Source: Cyclobacteriaceae bacterium (GTDB lineage Bacteria > Bacteroidota > Bacteroidia > Cytophagales > Cyclobacteriaceae). From it: a DNA stretch of 64,000 nt. Positions 10,082 through 20,005 of this stretch are shown here, piece after piece; positions within the stretch are counted from its first letter, which is position 1; each line of letters opens with the position of its first letter. The translations under genes and the position numbers were made by a program. The notes below the pieces were generated by a model. It made no database searches. It was not told the DNA's origin and worked only from the letters and a program-made list of their open reading frames with translations. The stretch spans positions 1 through 64,000 of the forward strand of contig JAKLJG010000001.1 in the NCBI GenBank assembly GCA_023151255.1, read 5' to 3'.

Positions 10082-10714
10082 TCATTCGCTGGTTCGGACG
10101 GCCTTAATATAGGCGAGGGATTCCGGCCCGGTACAAAAGAGCAGGTCGATAATACTCAGGTTAGGTATGAAGGTGTTGCCAAATACCTGGGTGTAGGCAA
10201 CCGGTTTGATAAACTTTTCAAAGCCTGAATGTTTGGGGCTAATCCGGTTGCGCAAATCAATTATGCCGGTGGGTAAGTTTTTTTTGTATTCTGAACTTTC
10301 AGTAAGCAAAAGTTTCAGGTTAAGGAATTGCAGGCATACCTGCAGCAGGTGGTAATTCAGATCATATAGATGAATGAGCTTGCTGAATAGAACCTGATGA
10401 ATGGCATCGGCATAATGCTCGAAATACGGTGCATTACGGTAGGCCGATTCGATGGAGCGCCAGTGGTTGTTGAGCCATTTTTGCGAATAGTCAATGCGCA
10501 ACTCAGTAACCCGTGTGTGATTACTTTTTAAGGTAAGCGGGATAATCAGTTTTTCAACTCGGTTTGCGCCACGTATATGGCATCGGTTGCGGTACGTTTG
10601 TTTTATATAATGTTCATGTTTCTCGATGATGACTTCATCATAACCTGAAACGGCTGCAAACCAGGCCACACAGGGCAGGTAGTGAAGTTCAAGGAGGCAG
10701 CGCTTAGCAAGCAT
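10082..10714 (-). CDS. WbqC-like family protein
   Basis: LLELHYLPCVAWFAAV...HYIKQTYRNRCHIRGANRVEKLIIPL, typical WbqC-like N-terminus. Confidence 0.85.
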   Translation of the reverse strand: MLAKRCLLELHYLPCVAWFAAVSGYDEVIIEKHEHYIKQTYRNRCHIRGANRVEKLIIPLTLKSNHTRVTELRIDYSQKWLNNHWRSIESAYRNAPYFEHYADAIHQVLFSKLIHLYDLNYHLLQVCLQFLNLKLLLTESSEYKKNLPTGIIDLRNRISPKHSGFEKFIKPVAYTQVFGNTFIPNLSIIDLLFCTGPESLAYIKAVRTSE

Positions 10715-10726
10715 GGCAGTTGATTT

Positions 10727-11365
10727 TCACAACGGGTTTTCGCCAAGCCCCTGGCGGATCAGCCGGGGTTCATCACCGGTGCAGTCGATAACTGTAGAAG
10801 GTATGTTGCCACCCGGGCCACCATCAATTACCAGATCAACCACGTTTTTAACATCGTCAAAAATTTCTTCCGGGTCAGTGGTGTATTCTTTAATGTGGTC
10901 GTCATCTTTAATAGAGGCGGTAATTAACGGGTTACCAAGTTCATTAACGATAGCCAACGGAATGGCGTGAGCGGGAATGCGTATGCCCACTGTTTTTTTA
11001 TTTACACCCAGAATTTTCGGCACACTGGTACTCGATTCAAAAATAAAGGTGTAGGGGCCCGGGAGTGATTTCTTAAGAATTTTGAACACCGGAGTATCAA
11101 TTCGTTTTACGTATCCTGATGCTTCGCTTAAATCACGGCAGATGAATGACAGATCAAGTTTCTGGGGTCTAATGTCCAGCACCCGGCATAACCGCTCAAC
11201 CGCCCTGCGGTTTTTTAAATCGCACCCGATGCCATAAACCGTATCAGTCGGGTAAACAATGATACCTCCGTTTCGGAGTACTTCAATTACCCGGTTAATT
11301 TTTCTTCCTTCCGGATTATGGGGATGAACTTTCAACAACTCGGCAGGCATGGCGTTAATATACAC
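10727..11365 (-). CDS. L-threonylcarbamoyladenylate synthase (Sua5/YciO/YrdC family)
   Basis: [27 protein letters not shown]...[25 protein letters not shown]. Confidence 0.93.
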   Translation of the reverse strand: MYINAMPAELLKVHPHNPEGRKINRVIEVLRNGGIIVYPTDTVYGIGCDLKNRRAVERLCRVLDIRPQKLDLSFICRDLSEASGYVKRIDTPVFKILKKSLPGPYTFIFESSTSVPKILGVNKKTVGIRIPAHAIPLAIVNELGNPLITASIKDDDHIKEYTTDPEEIFDDVKNVVDLVIDGGPGGNIPSTVIDCTGDEPRLIRQGLGENPL

Positions 11366-11403
11366 AGCTTACTTTGCCGGGCCACCACGTTTTACGTTTT
11401 TTG

Positions 11404-11411
11404 TATTTTTG
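11404..11411 (+). promoter_or_regulatory. Candidate Bacteroidota -7 box (TATTTTTG) upstream of mltG
   Basis: Fits TAnnTTTG; 16 nt upstream of the mltG ATG. Confidence 0.35.
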
Positions 11412-11427
11412 ATATTCTGATGCTCGT

Positions 11428-12477
11428 ATGAAAAGCGCACGTGGACTGTTTATTTTCTTGGTATTGTCGGTTCTGCTGATTACGTTGACGTTTTATGTTT
11501 ACCAGATTTGCTATACTCCGAACATCCTGGTGGGCAAAGAAAGTCAGTTGCTGATTATACCCAATGATGCCACTTTCGAGACGGTTCAAAAGTTGTTGCA
11601 CGATGGCGGCTATGTGCAGGATTTGATGTCGTTTAGTTTTCTGGCGCGCATCATGGAGTATGACCGCAAAGTGAAGCCCGGGCGTTATGTGCTGCACAGC
11701 AACATGAACAACCTGGAGGCCATCCGGTTTTTACGGCTGGGTAAGCAGGAACCGGTAGCCATCACTTTTAATAACGTACGGTTATTGCCCGAACTGGCGC
11801 AGAAAATTACACGCACTGTTGGTATGCGACCGGAAGAATTTGAAGCTGAACTGGTGCAGTTTGCTATGAGCAACCCGTATGGATTTACTAAGGATAATGT
11901 TCTTGCCATGTTTATCCCTAACACGTACGAAGTGTATTACAATATTGCACCAGCGCAATTGATTGAACGGATGCACGAAGAGTATGAGATATTCTGGACG
12001 GAAGAACGAAGAAAAAAAGCCGAAGCCATCGGGCTTACACCGGTTGAAGTTTCCATACTGGCCTCCATCGTTCAAGCCGAAACTGTTAAGCGCGATGAGG
12101 CACCTGTAATCGCCGGCTTGTATCTGAACCGGCTGAAGAAGGGAATCCCGTTGCAGGCTGATCCGACCCTGGTATTTGCCGTTGGCGATTTTACCATCAA
12201 GCGGGTATTGAATGAACACAAAGAAGTTGACTCCCCCTACAATACGTACAAATACCGCGGACTCCCGCCCGGCCCCATTAACATGCCCGAGATTTCATCC
12301 ATCGATGCCGTGCTTAACTACAACCCCAGTAACTATTTATATATGTGTGCCCGCGAAGATTTTTCGGGCTATCATAATTTTACCTCCAATCTTACTGAAC
12401 ATAACCGCAACGCCCAGCGGTATCAGCAGGCGCTTTCGCGTGAGCAGCAAAAAGCCCGGGCACAATCAAAAAAATAA
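11428..12477 (+). CDS. mltG: Endolytic transglycosylase MltG (YceG-like)
   Basis: Single N-terminal TM, ILASIVQAETVKRDEAPVIAGLYLNRLKKGIPLQADPTLVFAVGD, YNTYKYRGLPPGPINMP. Confidence 0.95.
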   Translation: MKSARGLFIFLVLSVLLITLTFYVYQICYTPNILVGKESQLLIIPNDATFETVQKLLHDGGYVQDLMSFSFLARIMEYDRKVKPGRYVLHSNMNNLEAIRFLRLGKQEPVAITFNNVRLLPELAQKITRTVGMRPEEFEAELVQFAMSNPYGFTKDNVLAMFIPNTYEVYYNIAPAQLIERMHEEYEIFWTEERRKKAEAIGLTPVEVSILASIVQAETVKRDEAPVIAGLYLNRLKKGIPLQADPTLVFAVGDFTIKRVLNEHKEVDSPYNTYKYRGLPPGPINMPEISSIDAVLNYNPSNYLYMCAREDFSGYHNFTSNLTEHNRNAQRYQQALSREQQKARAQSKK

Positions 12478-12884
12478 TGTATCAATCGGAGACAACCGTG
12501 CGTGTGCGCTATGGCGAAACGGACCAAATGGGGTACGTTTACTACGGATATTACGCCATGTATTATGAAGTGGCCCGTGTAGAGGCGTTGCGGAAGCTTG
12601 GCCTTACGTACCGTGAAATTGAAGCGGTGGGCATCATTATGCCTGTACTGGAAAACCACACGCGCTTTCTTGCTCCCGGCAAGTATGATGAACTCCTTCG
12701 GATAGTAACCACCATTCGGGAGAAGCCTTCTGTTAAAATGAAATTTGAATACGCAATATTTAATGAAGAAAATAAACTAATCAACCAAGGCGAAACGGTA
12801 CTGGCATTCATTGATCAGAAAACCAACCGGCCTACACGGCCGCCCAAAGCCATGATGGATGTACTTGATCCGTTTTTCCGATGA
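12477..12884 (+). CDS. Acyl-CoA thioesterase (YbgC/FcbC-type hotdog fold)
   Basis: VRVRYGETDQMGYVYYGYYAMYYEVARVEALRKLGLTY. Confidence 0.92.
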   Translation: MYQSETTVRVRYGETDQMGYVYYGYYAMYYEVARVEALRKLGLTYREIEAVGIIMPVLENHTRFLAPGKYDELLRIVTTIREKPSVKMKFEYAIFNEENKLINQGETVLAFIDQKTNRPTRPPKAMMDVLDPFFR

Positions 12885-13858
12885 AGTACAAATACAGACG
12901 ATACCTTTTTAAGTGGACACCCGCCCAATTAGTTGTTAACTGGATGCGCAAAATCCGCTTTAAACGGTGGGATAATGTTTCGCTGTATAAGATCATTAAG
13001 TTGTTTACGCGCAACCTGATGCAGGATGAGATAGTGGGCCGTGCCAACGGGGTGGCGTTCAATTTTATTCTGGCTATTTTCCCGGCTGTCATTTTTCTGT
13101 TTACCCTTATCCCGTACGTTTCGGCTGTAGTGCCTGAAGTGAATACACAAAGTATTATGTCGTTTCTAGAACAGATGCTGCCGGCCAGTATGTACGATGT
13201 GATTTCTTCAACCGTACTGGATATTGTGAGCAACCAGCGTGGCGGCCTGTTAACGTTCGGGTTCTTATTCTCGCTTTACCTGGCTACTAACGGCATGATG
13301 GCGCTGATGGGCGCTTTTAATGCCTGTTACAAAACAGATGACAGGCGGGGAGCTTTTAAAATGCGGTTAATTGCTACAGGGTTAACCATTAACCTGGCCT
13401 TTGTGTTGTTCCTGGCCATCATCCTGCTGGTTGTCGGGCAACTGGTGCTTAATTACCTGCAAAACAACCTCAGTGAGTTTGTATGGATGAGTAATGTAAA
13501 TGTGTACCTGCTGTTCGGGTTGCGGTTCCTGGTGATCTTCATCGTATTCTTTCTGGCGGTATCCACCATTTATTACTTTGGGCCGGCCATTCACTACAAC
13601 TGGCGGTTCTTTTCTATTGGTTCGTTTCTGGCAACCCTGTTTATCCTGCTTATCTCGTACGGGTTCTCTTATTACATCACCCACTTCGGAACGTACAACA
13701 AAGTGTATGGCTCCATTGGCGTACTCATCGCGCTGATGATCTGGATACAACTCATCACGATTGTGTTGCTGGTGGGGTACGAATTAAACGCCAGCATTCA
13801 TGATGCGGCCCGCATGCAGGCTTTATGGCACGGGCGCAGGTTCAAGAAAAACAATTAA
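12881..13858 (+). CDS. YihY/virulence factor BrkB family membrane protein
   Basis: YKIIKLFTRNLMQDEIVGRANGVAFNFILAIFPAVIFLFTLIPY and multiple TM helices. Confidence 0.92.
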   Translation: MKYKYRRYLFKWTPAQLVVNWMRKIRFKRWDNVSLYKIIKLFTRNLMQDEIVGRANGVAFNFILAIFPAVIFLFTLIPYVSAVVPEVNTQSIMSFLEQMLPASMYDVISSTVLDIVSNQRGGLLTFGFLFSLYLATNGMMALMGAFNACYKTDDRRGAFKMRLIATGLTINLAFVLFLAIILLVVGQLVLNYLQNNLSEFVWMSNVNVYLLFGLRFLVIFIVFFLAVSTIYYFGPAIHYNWRFFSIGSFLATLFILLISYGFSYYITHFGTYNKVYGSIGVLIALMIWIQLITIVLLVGYELNASIHDAARMQALWHGRRFKKNN

Positions 13859-14970
13859 TGCTTGCCGGCAATTCTCATGGCAGGCTGTTGCCCCAATTTC
13901 TTCAACAGGCGTGCGTGCCCTGCCATGGCGCCCATAAATGTAGGAATGGTTTTGTAAGGAAGATTAAACTCACGGGCCGTTTGTTCCACTATAGGCGCTA
14001 ACTTCCGGTAGTGTACATGGCACACATTCGGAAACAGGTGGTGCTCAATCTGAAAGTTCAGTCCGCCCACGTACCATGATAAAATTTTGTTCCTGTTGGC
14101 AAAATTGGTGGTGGTTCTTAATTGATGGACAGCCCAGGTATTTTCAAGTACCCCGTGTTGGTCGGGCTCGGGGTATTCGGTACCGTCAACAACGTGGGCA
14201 GGCTGAAAAATTACCGACAGGATGAAGCCCGATACCGCATGCATGGCTACAAACCCAATGAGCACCTGCCACCACGCCAGGGGCAACAGAATGGCCGGTA
14301 AAACTACAATGTAGCCGAGGTACAGCACTTTTGTGGTCACCATTATTATCCACTCGCGGGTTATGGAGGCCTGTTGCTTTTTCACCAGCCCCTCATGCTG
14401 GTATTTTACCAGCCGGGCAAAATCTTTTACGAAAACCCACACCAGGGTAAGCAGGCAATAAAGAAACCACGCGTAAATATGCTGAAAGCGGTGTGCGGGT
14501 TTCCACGGTGACTCCGGGGCCATGCGCATTACACCCCGCGGACTAATGTCTTCATCGGCATCGTGCACGTTGGTGTAGGTATGATGCAATACGTTGTGTT
14601 GAATCTTCCAGTTAAATGCGTGGCCGCCAATGATATTTAATGAATACCCGATCAGGTTGTTGACCCAGGCTTTTTTGGAGTATGCCCCATGGTTGGCATC
14701 GTGCATAACCGACAGGCCGATACCGGCCAGGCCCATGCCCATCACCAGGCACAAGGCAAGCAAACTCCAAACGTTGGTGATGGCTCCGCTGATGATAATG
14801 CCGTATGGAATGAAGTACAGCATAAACATGAAAATGGTTTTCACAATCATTTCGGCATTGGCATTCCGGCTGATGTTGTTGCTTTTGAAATATTGATTTA
14901 CCCGTTGATTTAAAGAAACAAAAAAATCCGGTTTGGTATGTGGAAATTTCAGGCTTGCCGCGCGGCTCAT
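13855..14970 (-). CDS. Fatty acid / acyl-CoA desaturase
   Basis: Histidine boxes HDANHG, HNVLHHTYTN, QIEHHLFP. ORF opens at 15042; MSRAASLKFP at 14970 is a likelier start. Confidence 0.92.
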   Translation of the reverse strand: MSRAASLKFPHTKPDFFVSLNQRVNQYFKSNNISRNANAEMIVKTIFMFMLYFIPYGIIISGAITNVWSLLALCLVMGMGLAGIGLSVMHDANHGAYSKKAWVNNLIGYSLNIIGGHAFNWKIQHNVLHHTYTNVHDADEDISPRGVMRMAPESPWKPAHRFQHIYAWFLYCLLTLVWVFVKDFARLVKYQHEGLVKKQQASITREWIIMVTTKVLYLGYIVVLPAILLPLAWWQVLIGFVAMHAVSGFILSVIFQPAHVVDGTEYPEPDQHGVLENTWAVHQLRTTTNFANRNKILSWYVGGLNFQIEHHLFPNVCHVHYRKLAPIVEQTAREFNLPYKTIPTFMGAMAGHARLLKKLGQQPAMRIAGKH

Positions 14971-15121
14971 AGGTTTTTGGATTAGAATTAGAACAACCCC
15001 AGCGTGAAGTTTATCACAATTCACGACAAGGCTATCCGTCAAATGTACGCAGATGGATGCACTAAAAGGAGCTTGAAGCCTTTTATTTTAGAAAAGGTCC
15101 TAACGTGGGTTCGTTGGTCGG

Positions 15122-15781
15122 TTAGTGAAGTCGGGCGATGATGGTTCTGCCTCCGGTAGTCTTCTGGCCAACATTTACGCAAACATCGGCAGAGAGTGGC
15201 AGGTAAAGATCTACGCGTGAACCAAATTTGATAAACCCAAACTCCTGGCCTTGTTCCAGAGTCTGTCCTTCGGTAACATAACACTTAATCCTTCGGGCCA
15301 GCGCACCGGCAATCTGGCGGAAGAGAATCTCCGTTCCGTTTTCGGTTTTTACTACAACCGTGGTGCGTTCATTTTCGGTGCTTGACTTAGGATGCCAGGC
15401 CACCAGGTATTTGCCGGCATGGTAGCGGTAGTACGAAATTTTTCCACTTGCCGGCATGCGGTTTACATGCACGTTAACGGGCGACATAAAAATCGAAACC
15501 TGTTTACACCTCCGCTTCAGGTATTCGGGTTCATCGGCCTCTTCAATAACCACCACTTTGCCATCGGCCGGAGCCAGGATGTGCTGTGGATTTTTTTCGA
15601 TGCGGATTGACGGATGACGGAAGAACTGCAGAATGAGCAAATAAATGATCAGGCTCACACCAATAACCACATTCCGAAGTACCTGCTGCTCCGGTAAAAA
15701 ATAATCGAACGCCCAGATAACAGCCACCAGGACAACCAGCAGCACAAAAAGAATCGTCCGTCCTTCTCTGTGAATGGTCAT
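15122..15781 (-). CDS. Phosphatidylserine decarboxylase family protein
   Basis: ILAPADGKVVVIEEADEPEY...VSIFMSPVNVHVNRMPASGKISYYRYHAGKYLVAWHPKSSTENERT and KFGSRVD processing motif. Confidence 0.92.
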   Translation of the reverse strand: MTIHREGRTILFVLLVVLVAVIWAFDYFLPEQQVLRNVVIGVSLIIYLLILQFFRHPSIRIEKNPQHILAPADGKVVVIEEADEPEYLKRRCKQVSIFMSPVNVHVNRMPASGKISYYRYHAGKYLVAWHPKSSTENERTTVVVKTENGTEILFRQIAGALARRIKCYVTEGQTLEQGQEFGFIKFGSRVDLYLPLSADVCVNVGQKTTGGRTIIARLH

Positions 15782-15790
15782 TGTATTGAT

Positions 15791-17065
15791 TTAGAATCCG
15801 CCCCGGTATTTGTAGGTTTTGGCTACCTTATCGATGGCTACCATATAGGCTGCAATGCGCATTGACACCTTATACTCCATAGCGGTTTTATAAACGTTCT
15901 GAAAGGCATCTTTCATAATACGATCGCTTCTGCGGTTTACACGCTCTGCTTCCCATTTGTATCCCAATCGGTTTTGCACCCACTCAAAGTACGACACCGT
16001 AACACCACCGGCATTAGCCAGGATATCCGGCACCACGGCAATACCTTTTTCATGAATAATGCTGTCGGCCTTTGATGAAGTCGGGCCGTTGGCTCCTTCT
16101 ACAATCAGTTTGGCTTTAATGTGCGGGGCGTTGGTTGCGGTAATCACGTCTTCGGTGGCTGCCGGCACCAGCACATCAACGGGCAGCGTAAGGATGTCAT
16201 CGCGGTTAATTTTCTCACCACCGGTAAAGCCATTCAATGATCCTTTATTGGCCTGGCTGTGTTTAACAGCGGCCTCAACATCAATTCCTTTTTCATTATA
16301 GTATGCGGCCGACACATCGCTGATGGCCTGCACAATCAGGCCGCGTTCGGCCAGCAAGCGGGCGGCCCATGAGCCTACATTGCCAAAGCCCTGCACGGCA
16401 CAGGTGGCTTTGTATGGATTGATCTTCATTTTTTCCATCGCGGCAAGCGTGCTTACCATTACTCCGCGGCCGGTGGCTTCGGTACGGCCAAGCGAACCGC
16501 CCAGTACAATTGGCTTTCCGGTAACTACTGCGTTCACGGTCATGCCCTGAGTTTTTGAGTATTCATCCATCAGCCAGGCCATTTCGCGCGGGCCAGTGCC
16601 CATGTCTGGGGCTGGGATATCGCGGTCAGGGCCGAAGATATCGATCATCGCGCTGGTGTACGCGCGGGTAAGGCGCTCAATTTCACCGGCCGACATTTCG
16701 CGCGGGTTGCAGGTAATGCCGCCCTTGGCTCCGCCATAAGGGATATCCACCACGGCACATTTCCAGGTCATCCAGGCGGCCAAGGCTTTTACTTCATCCA
16801 GGTTTACATGCGGATCGTAGCGGATCCCGCCTTTTGAAGGACCTAAAATGTTGGAATGAACAACGCGGTACCCTTCAAACACCCGGATGCTGCCATCATC
16901 CATGGTGATGGGCAGTGAAACAATTACCTGTTTGGTAGGTGATTTGAGTACATTATAAACTTCTTCTTCGAGTCCCAGTTTTTGTGAGGCTACATGGAAT
17001 CTCGACATCATCGCCTCAAACGGATTCTCCTTGTTGGTTAAAGGAGCCGGTTCAACGTATGCCAT
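15791..17065 (-). CDS. gdhA: Glu/Leu/Phe/Val dehydrogenase (glutamate dehydrogenase)
   Basis: GPSKGGIRYDPHVNLDEVKALAAWMTWKCAVVDIPYGGAKGGITCNP, GFGNVGSWAA. Confidence 0.93.
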   Translation of the reverse strand: MAYVEPAPLTNKENPFEAMMSRFHVASQKLGLEEEVYNVLKSPTKQVIVSLPITMDDGSIRVFEGYRVVHSNILGPSKGGIRYDPHVNLDEVKALAAWMTWKCAVVDIPYGGAKGGITCNPREMSAGEIERLTRAYTSAMIDIFGPDRDIPAPDMGTGPREMAWLMDEYSKTQGMTVNAVVTGKPIVLGGSLGRTEATGRGVMVSTLAAMEKMKINPYKATCAVQGFGNVGSWAARLLAERGLIVQAISDVSAAYYNEKGIDVEAAVKHSQANKGSLNGFTGGEKINRDDILTLPVDVLVPAATEDVITATNAPHIKAKLIVEGANGPTSSKADSIIHEKGIAVVPDILANAGGVTVSYFEWVQNRLGYKWEAERVNRRSDRIMKDAFQNVYKTAMEYKVSMRIAAYMVAIDKVAKTYKYRGGF

Positions 17066-17127
17066 AAGGATGTTAAATTTTAATGCAGCAAGTGGAAATT
17101 CTGAGTATCGGCATCAGAATCAGCGGG

Positions 17128-17135
17128 CAAAGATA
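17128..17135 (-). promoter_or_regulatory. Candidate -7 box (TATCTTTG) upstream of gdhA
   Basis: Minus strand TTTATCTTTGCCCGC, fits TAnnTTTG. Confidence 0.35.
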
Positions 17136-17171
17136 AACAATTTCCGTTCGACAGGTTTTTAAACGATGAAC

Positions 17172-18002
17172 TCAAAAAACCTCGAGGTAAGCGGCAATAA
17201 AAGGGGCTGAAATAAGCAGGCCGTCAAACCGATCGAGAAAGCCGCCATGGCCGGGCAGGCTGGTGCCGGAATCTTTTATTTCGATGCTCCGCTTCAACAA
17301 CGACTCAACCAAATCGCCAAAAGTGCCGCCAATGATGATGATCAGGCCAATCACGAGCCAGTCAACAATGGTGAGTGACGTAAAGTATAAGCTTAGCACA
17401 AAGGTCATCACTGCTGCCAGCAAGGCTCCGCCCCAGAAACCTTCCCACGATTTTTTTGGCGAAATGCGCTCAAACAATTTGTGCTTTCCGAATTTTATGC
17501 CGGCAAAATAAGCCCCGGAGTCGCTGGCCCATAGTATCAGCAAGGAGCCCAGAATGATTTGGTAATTGTAGCAGCCGCTTTCAAACACGGCATGATTTAA
17601 TAGGGCAATCGGAACGGCTACATAAAAAATTCCAAGAAAAGTAAAGGCAATGTTAGTGAATGGTTTTTTCTCCGATTTTTTATAAAGTTTAATCAGATAG
17701 GTTATCGAAATAAATGGAAACAGCAGGTAGTAATACCGGTAGCTCAGCGTGTGTTGTTCAATAAAAAACGATAAAACAAAAACCGACATGCCGCTGATGA
17801 TGCCGATTGACTTCTGGGGTATCATGCCGTCAAGGCCGGCCAGTTTATAAAACTCCAGGAGTGAAAAAAAACAAATGATGGTAAACACCCCAAAGTAAGT
17901 CCATTCGCCTAAAACAATGCAGCTAATGATAACGGCTGCACCGGCCAGCCCGGTAATCAGCCGTTGGGTAAGGTTGGTATATCTGGATAGCGCCTGTATC
18001 AA
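17172..18002 (-). CDS. cdsA: Phosphatidate cytidylyltransferase
   Basis: Polytopic; WASDSGAYFAGIKFGKHKLFERISPKKSWEGFWGG, and GDLVESLLKRSIEIKDSGTSLPGHGGFLDRFDGLL. Confidence 0.95.
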   Translation of the reverse strand: MIQALSRYTNLTQRLITGLAGAAVIISCIVLGEWTYFGVFTIICFFSLLEFYKLAGLDGMIPQKSIGIISGMSVFVLSFFIEQHTLSYRYYYLLFPFISITYLIKLYKKSEKKPFTNIAFTFLGIFYVAVPIALLNHAVFESGCYNYQIILGSLLILWASDSGAYFAGIKFGKHKLFERISPKKSWEGFWGGALLAAVMTFVLSLYFTSLTIVDWLVIGLIIIIGGTFGDLVESLLKRSIEIKDSGTSLPGHGGFLDRFDGLLISAPFIAAYLEVF

Positions 18003-18931
18003 CTTGCCGGATGGTTATTTGCCTTGTAAAGTTTTCGGAAATAATACAAAAGTCCAACAACAGCAACCACGCAACCCGCAACTAGGGGCAGTGGGGCTGC
18101 TTCATTGCTCTCCGGGTCTAGCGTTGTTATGCCCTGCTGGTAGGTGTATAGTAATACCAGCGTAAATCCATTATGAAAAAAGTGAGCAAGCATAGGCACC
18201 AGCAGGTTACCCGACCAATAATACAAGTACCCGAACAGGGCGCCCAGCAGCATGCGTGGCACAAACCCGAAGAATTGCATGTGCATGGCGCTGAACAAAA
18301 AAGCCGAAATCCAAATGGCAACGTGCGTATTTTTTAACCACCGTTGCAGTTCGTTCTGAACAAAACCCCGAAAGACAAGTTCTTCTCCGATGCCTGGTAT
18401 TACCGCTACAACAAATACACCGATAAGGAAGTCGGTGGTGGACGAGAAGGTAGTCAGAAAGCGGGTAACCTGCATTAGTTCAATTTCCTTCTGCCTGGCC
18501 CAGCGTTCAAATTCGCTGAGGAAGTCAGGAAAATCGAGGTTCATGTTCCATTCAATAACCGGTGAGATAGCAATGGTAAAGCAGGTGCCAATGGCTGCCA
18601 GTAAAACTAAACTTATTGGCAGGTTTACTTCCTTTCTGAATAGTGATCTTATGGCTTTGTGTTCGATGGCCTTCAGATACAACAGAGGGAGAGCAATCAG
18701 ACCGATAATTCCAGCCGTTGCCTGAACAATCATTAAGGCAATAAAAAGTTGCGGATTTGATTGATTATATAAAATGCCGGTGAACTCGCTGAATAAATCG
18801 CCATCATAAAATGGTGATGCAATAAGTAACCCCAATGAAGGACCAATAATCAGGAAGCCGATAGCCACCACGAAGAGTATATAAATTAAGGATGCTGCCG
18901 GGTGGCGGTCAGAAATCAGGTTTGTGTTCAT
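17999..18931 (-). CDS. CPBP family intramembrane metalloprotease
   Basis: GIGEELVFRGFVQNELQRW...ISAFLFSAMHMQFFGFVPRMLLGALFGYLYYWSG...PMLAHFFHNG. Confidence 0.92.
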   Translation of the reverse strand: MNTNLISDRHPAASLIYILFVVAIGFLIIGPSLGLLIASPFYDGDLFSEFTGILYNQSNPQLFIALMIVQATAGIIGLIALPLLYLKAIEHKAIRSLFRKEVNLPISLVLLAAIGTCFTIAISPVIEWNMNLDFPDFLSEFERWARQKEIELMQVTRFLTTFSSTTDFLIGVFVVAVIPGIGEELVFRGFVQNELQRWLKNTHVAIWISAFLFSAMHMQFFGFVPRMLLGALFGYLYYWSGNLLVPMLAHFFHNGFTLVLLYTYQQGITTLDPESNEAAPLPLVAGCVVAVVGLLYYFRKLYKANNHPAS

Positions 18932-18976
18932 GCCTGCAATGCTAATGCAAAATCTGCAAATCGTGGTAATATCCCT

Positions 18977-18984
18977 TACCTTTG
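18977..18984 (+). promoter_or_regulatory. Candidate -7 box (TACCTTTG) upstream of dusB
   Basis: Fits TAnnTTTG; lies ~20 nt before the preferred ATG at 19004. Confidence 0.4.
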
Positions 18985-19003
18985 TGGTTTTGATTGCCTG
19001 GTA

Positions 19004-20005
19004 ATGGTTCGGATTGGTCCAATTGAAGCTGGTGAATTTCCGTTGCTGCTTGCCCCGATGGAGGACGTGAGCGATCCGCCCTTTCGGGCTGTGTGCAAAG
19101 CCAACGGGGCTGACCTGATGTACACCGAATTCATTTCATCAGAGGGCCTCATTCGCGATGCCGTCAAGAGCAAACAAAAACTGGACGTGTTTGAGTACGA
19201 GCGGCCCATTGGCATTCAGTTGTTCGGCAGTAATGTCGAGCACATGGTTGAATCGGCCCGTATTGCCACAGCAGCACAGCCTGATTTGATTGATATTAAC
19301 TATGGGTGTCCGGTAAAAAATGTAGCCTGTCGCGGGGCAGGTGCGGCCTTGCTTCAGGATGTACCCAAAATGGTACGTATGACGGAGGCGGTGGTAAAAG
19401 CCACACCCCTGCCGGTTACGGTTAAAACACGCCTGGGCTGGGACGACAGCACAAAAAATATTCTGGAAGTAGCCGAACGGCTGCAGGATGTGGGCGTACA
19501 GGCATTAACCGTGCACGGCCGCACACGTGTGCAGATGTATAAAGGCCAGGCCGACTGGACGTTGATTGGAAAATTGAAAGAAAATCCGCGCCTGACCATA
19601 CCAATCTTCGGCAATGGTGACATTGATTCGCCACAAAAAGCACTGGAATATAAAAACCGCTATGGCGTGGATGGCCTGATGATCGGGCGGGCGGCCATTG
19701 GGTATCCGTGGATTTTTAATGAGATTAAACACTACCTGACGGATGGTAAACGGTTGCAGCCACCCGGAGTTGCCGAACGGGTGCGCGTTGCCCGTGCGCA
19801 TTTGGAATTTTCAATTCGCTGGAAAGGCGAACGAACCGGTGTATTTGAAATGCGCAGGCATTACACCAACTATTTCAGAGGTATCCCCGAGTTTAAACCG
19901 TATCGTACACGGTTGGTTAATGCGCTTAATGCAGAGGAATTGTTTTCTGTCTTCGATGAAATTACCGAAGTGTTTGCGGCACTCGAGCTTAACCCGGTTG
20001 CATGA
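19004..20005 (+). CDS. dusB: tRNA dihydrouridine synthase DusB
   Basis: LLLAPMEDVSDPPFRAVCKANGADLMYTEFISSEGL, DINYGCPVKNVACRGAGAALL, GLMIGRAAIGYPWIF. ORF opens at 18902; ATG at 19004 preferred. Confidence 0.93.
   Translation: MVRIGPIEAGEFPLLLAPMEDVSDPPFRAVCKANGADLMYTEFISSEGLIRDAVKSKQKLDVFEYERPIGIQLFGSNVEHMVESARIATAAQPDLIDINYGCPVKNVACRGAGAALLQDVPKMVRMTEAVVKATPLPVTVKTRLGWDDSTKNILEVAERLQDVGVQALTVHGRTRVQMYKGQADWTLIGKLKENPRLTIPIFGNGDIDSPQKALEYKNRYGVDGLMIGRAAIGYPWIFNEIKHYLTDGKRLQPPGVAERVRVARAHLEFSIRWKGERTGVFEMRRHYTNYFRGIPEFKPYRTRLVNALNAEELFSVFDEITEVFAALELNPVA

Noticed and set aside
15039-15284. 81-aa minus-strand ORF overlapping the phosphatidylserine decarboxylase gene
   Set aside because: Out of frame with the conserved PSD sequence and reads into the intergenic gap; no support as a gene.
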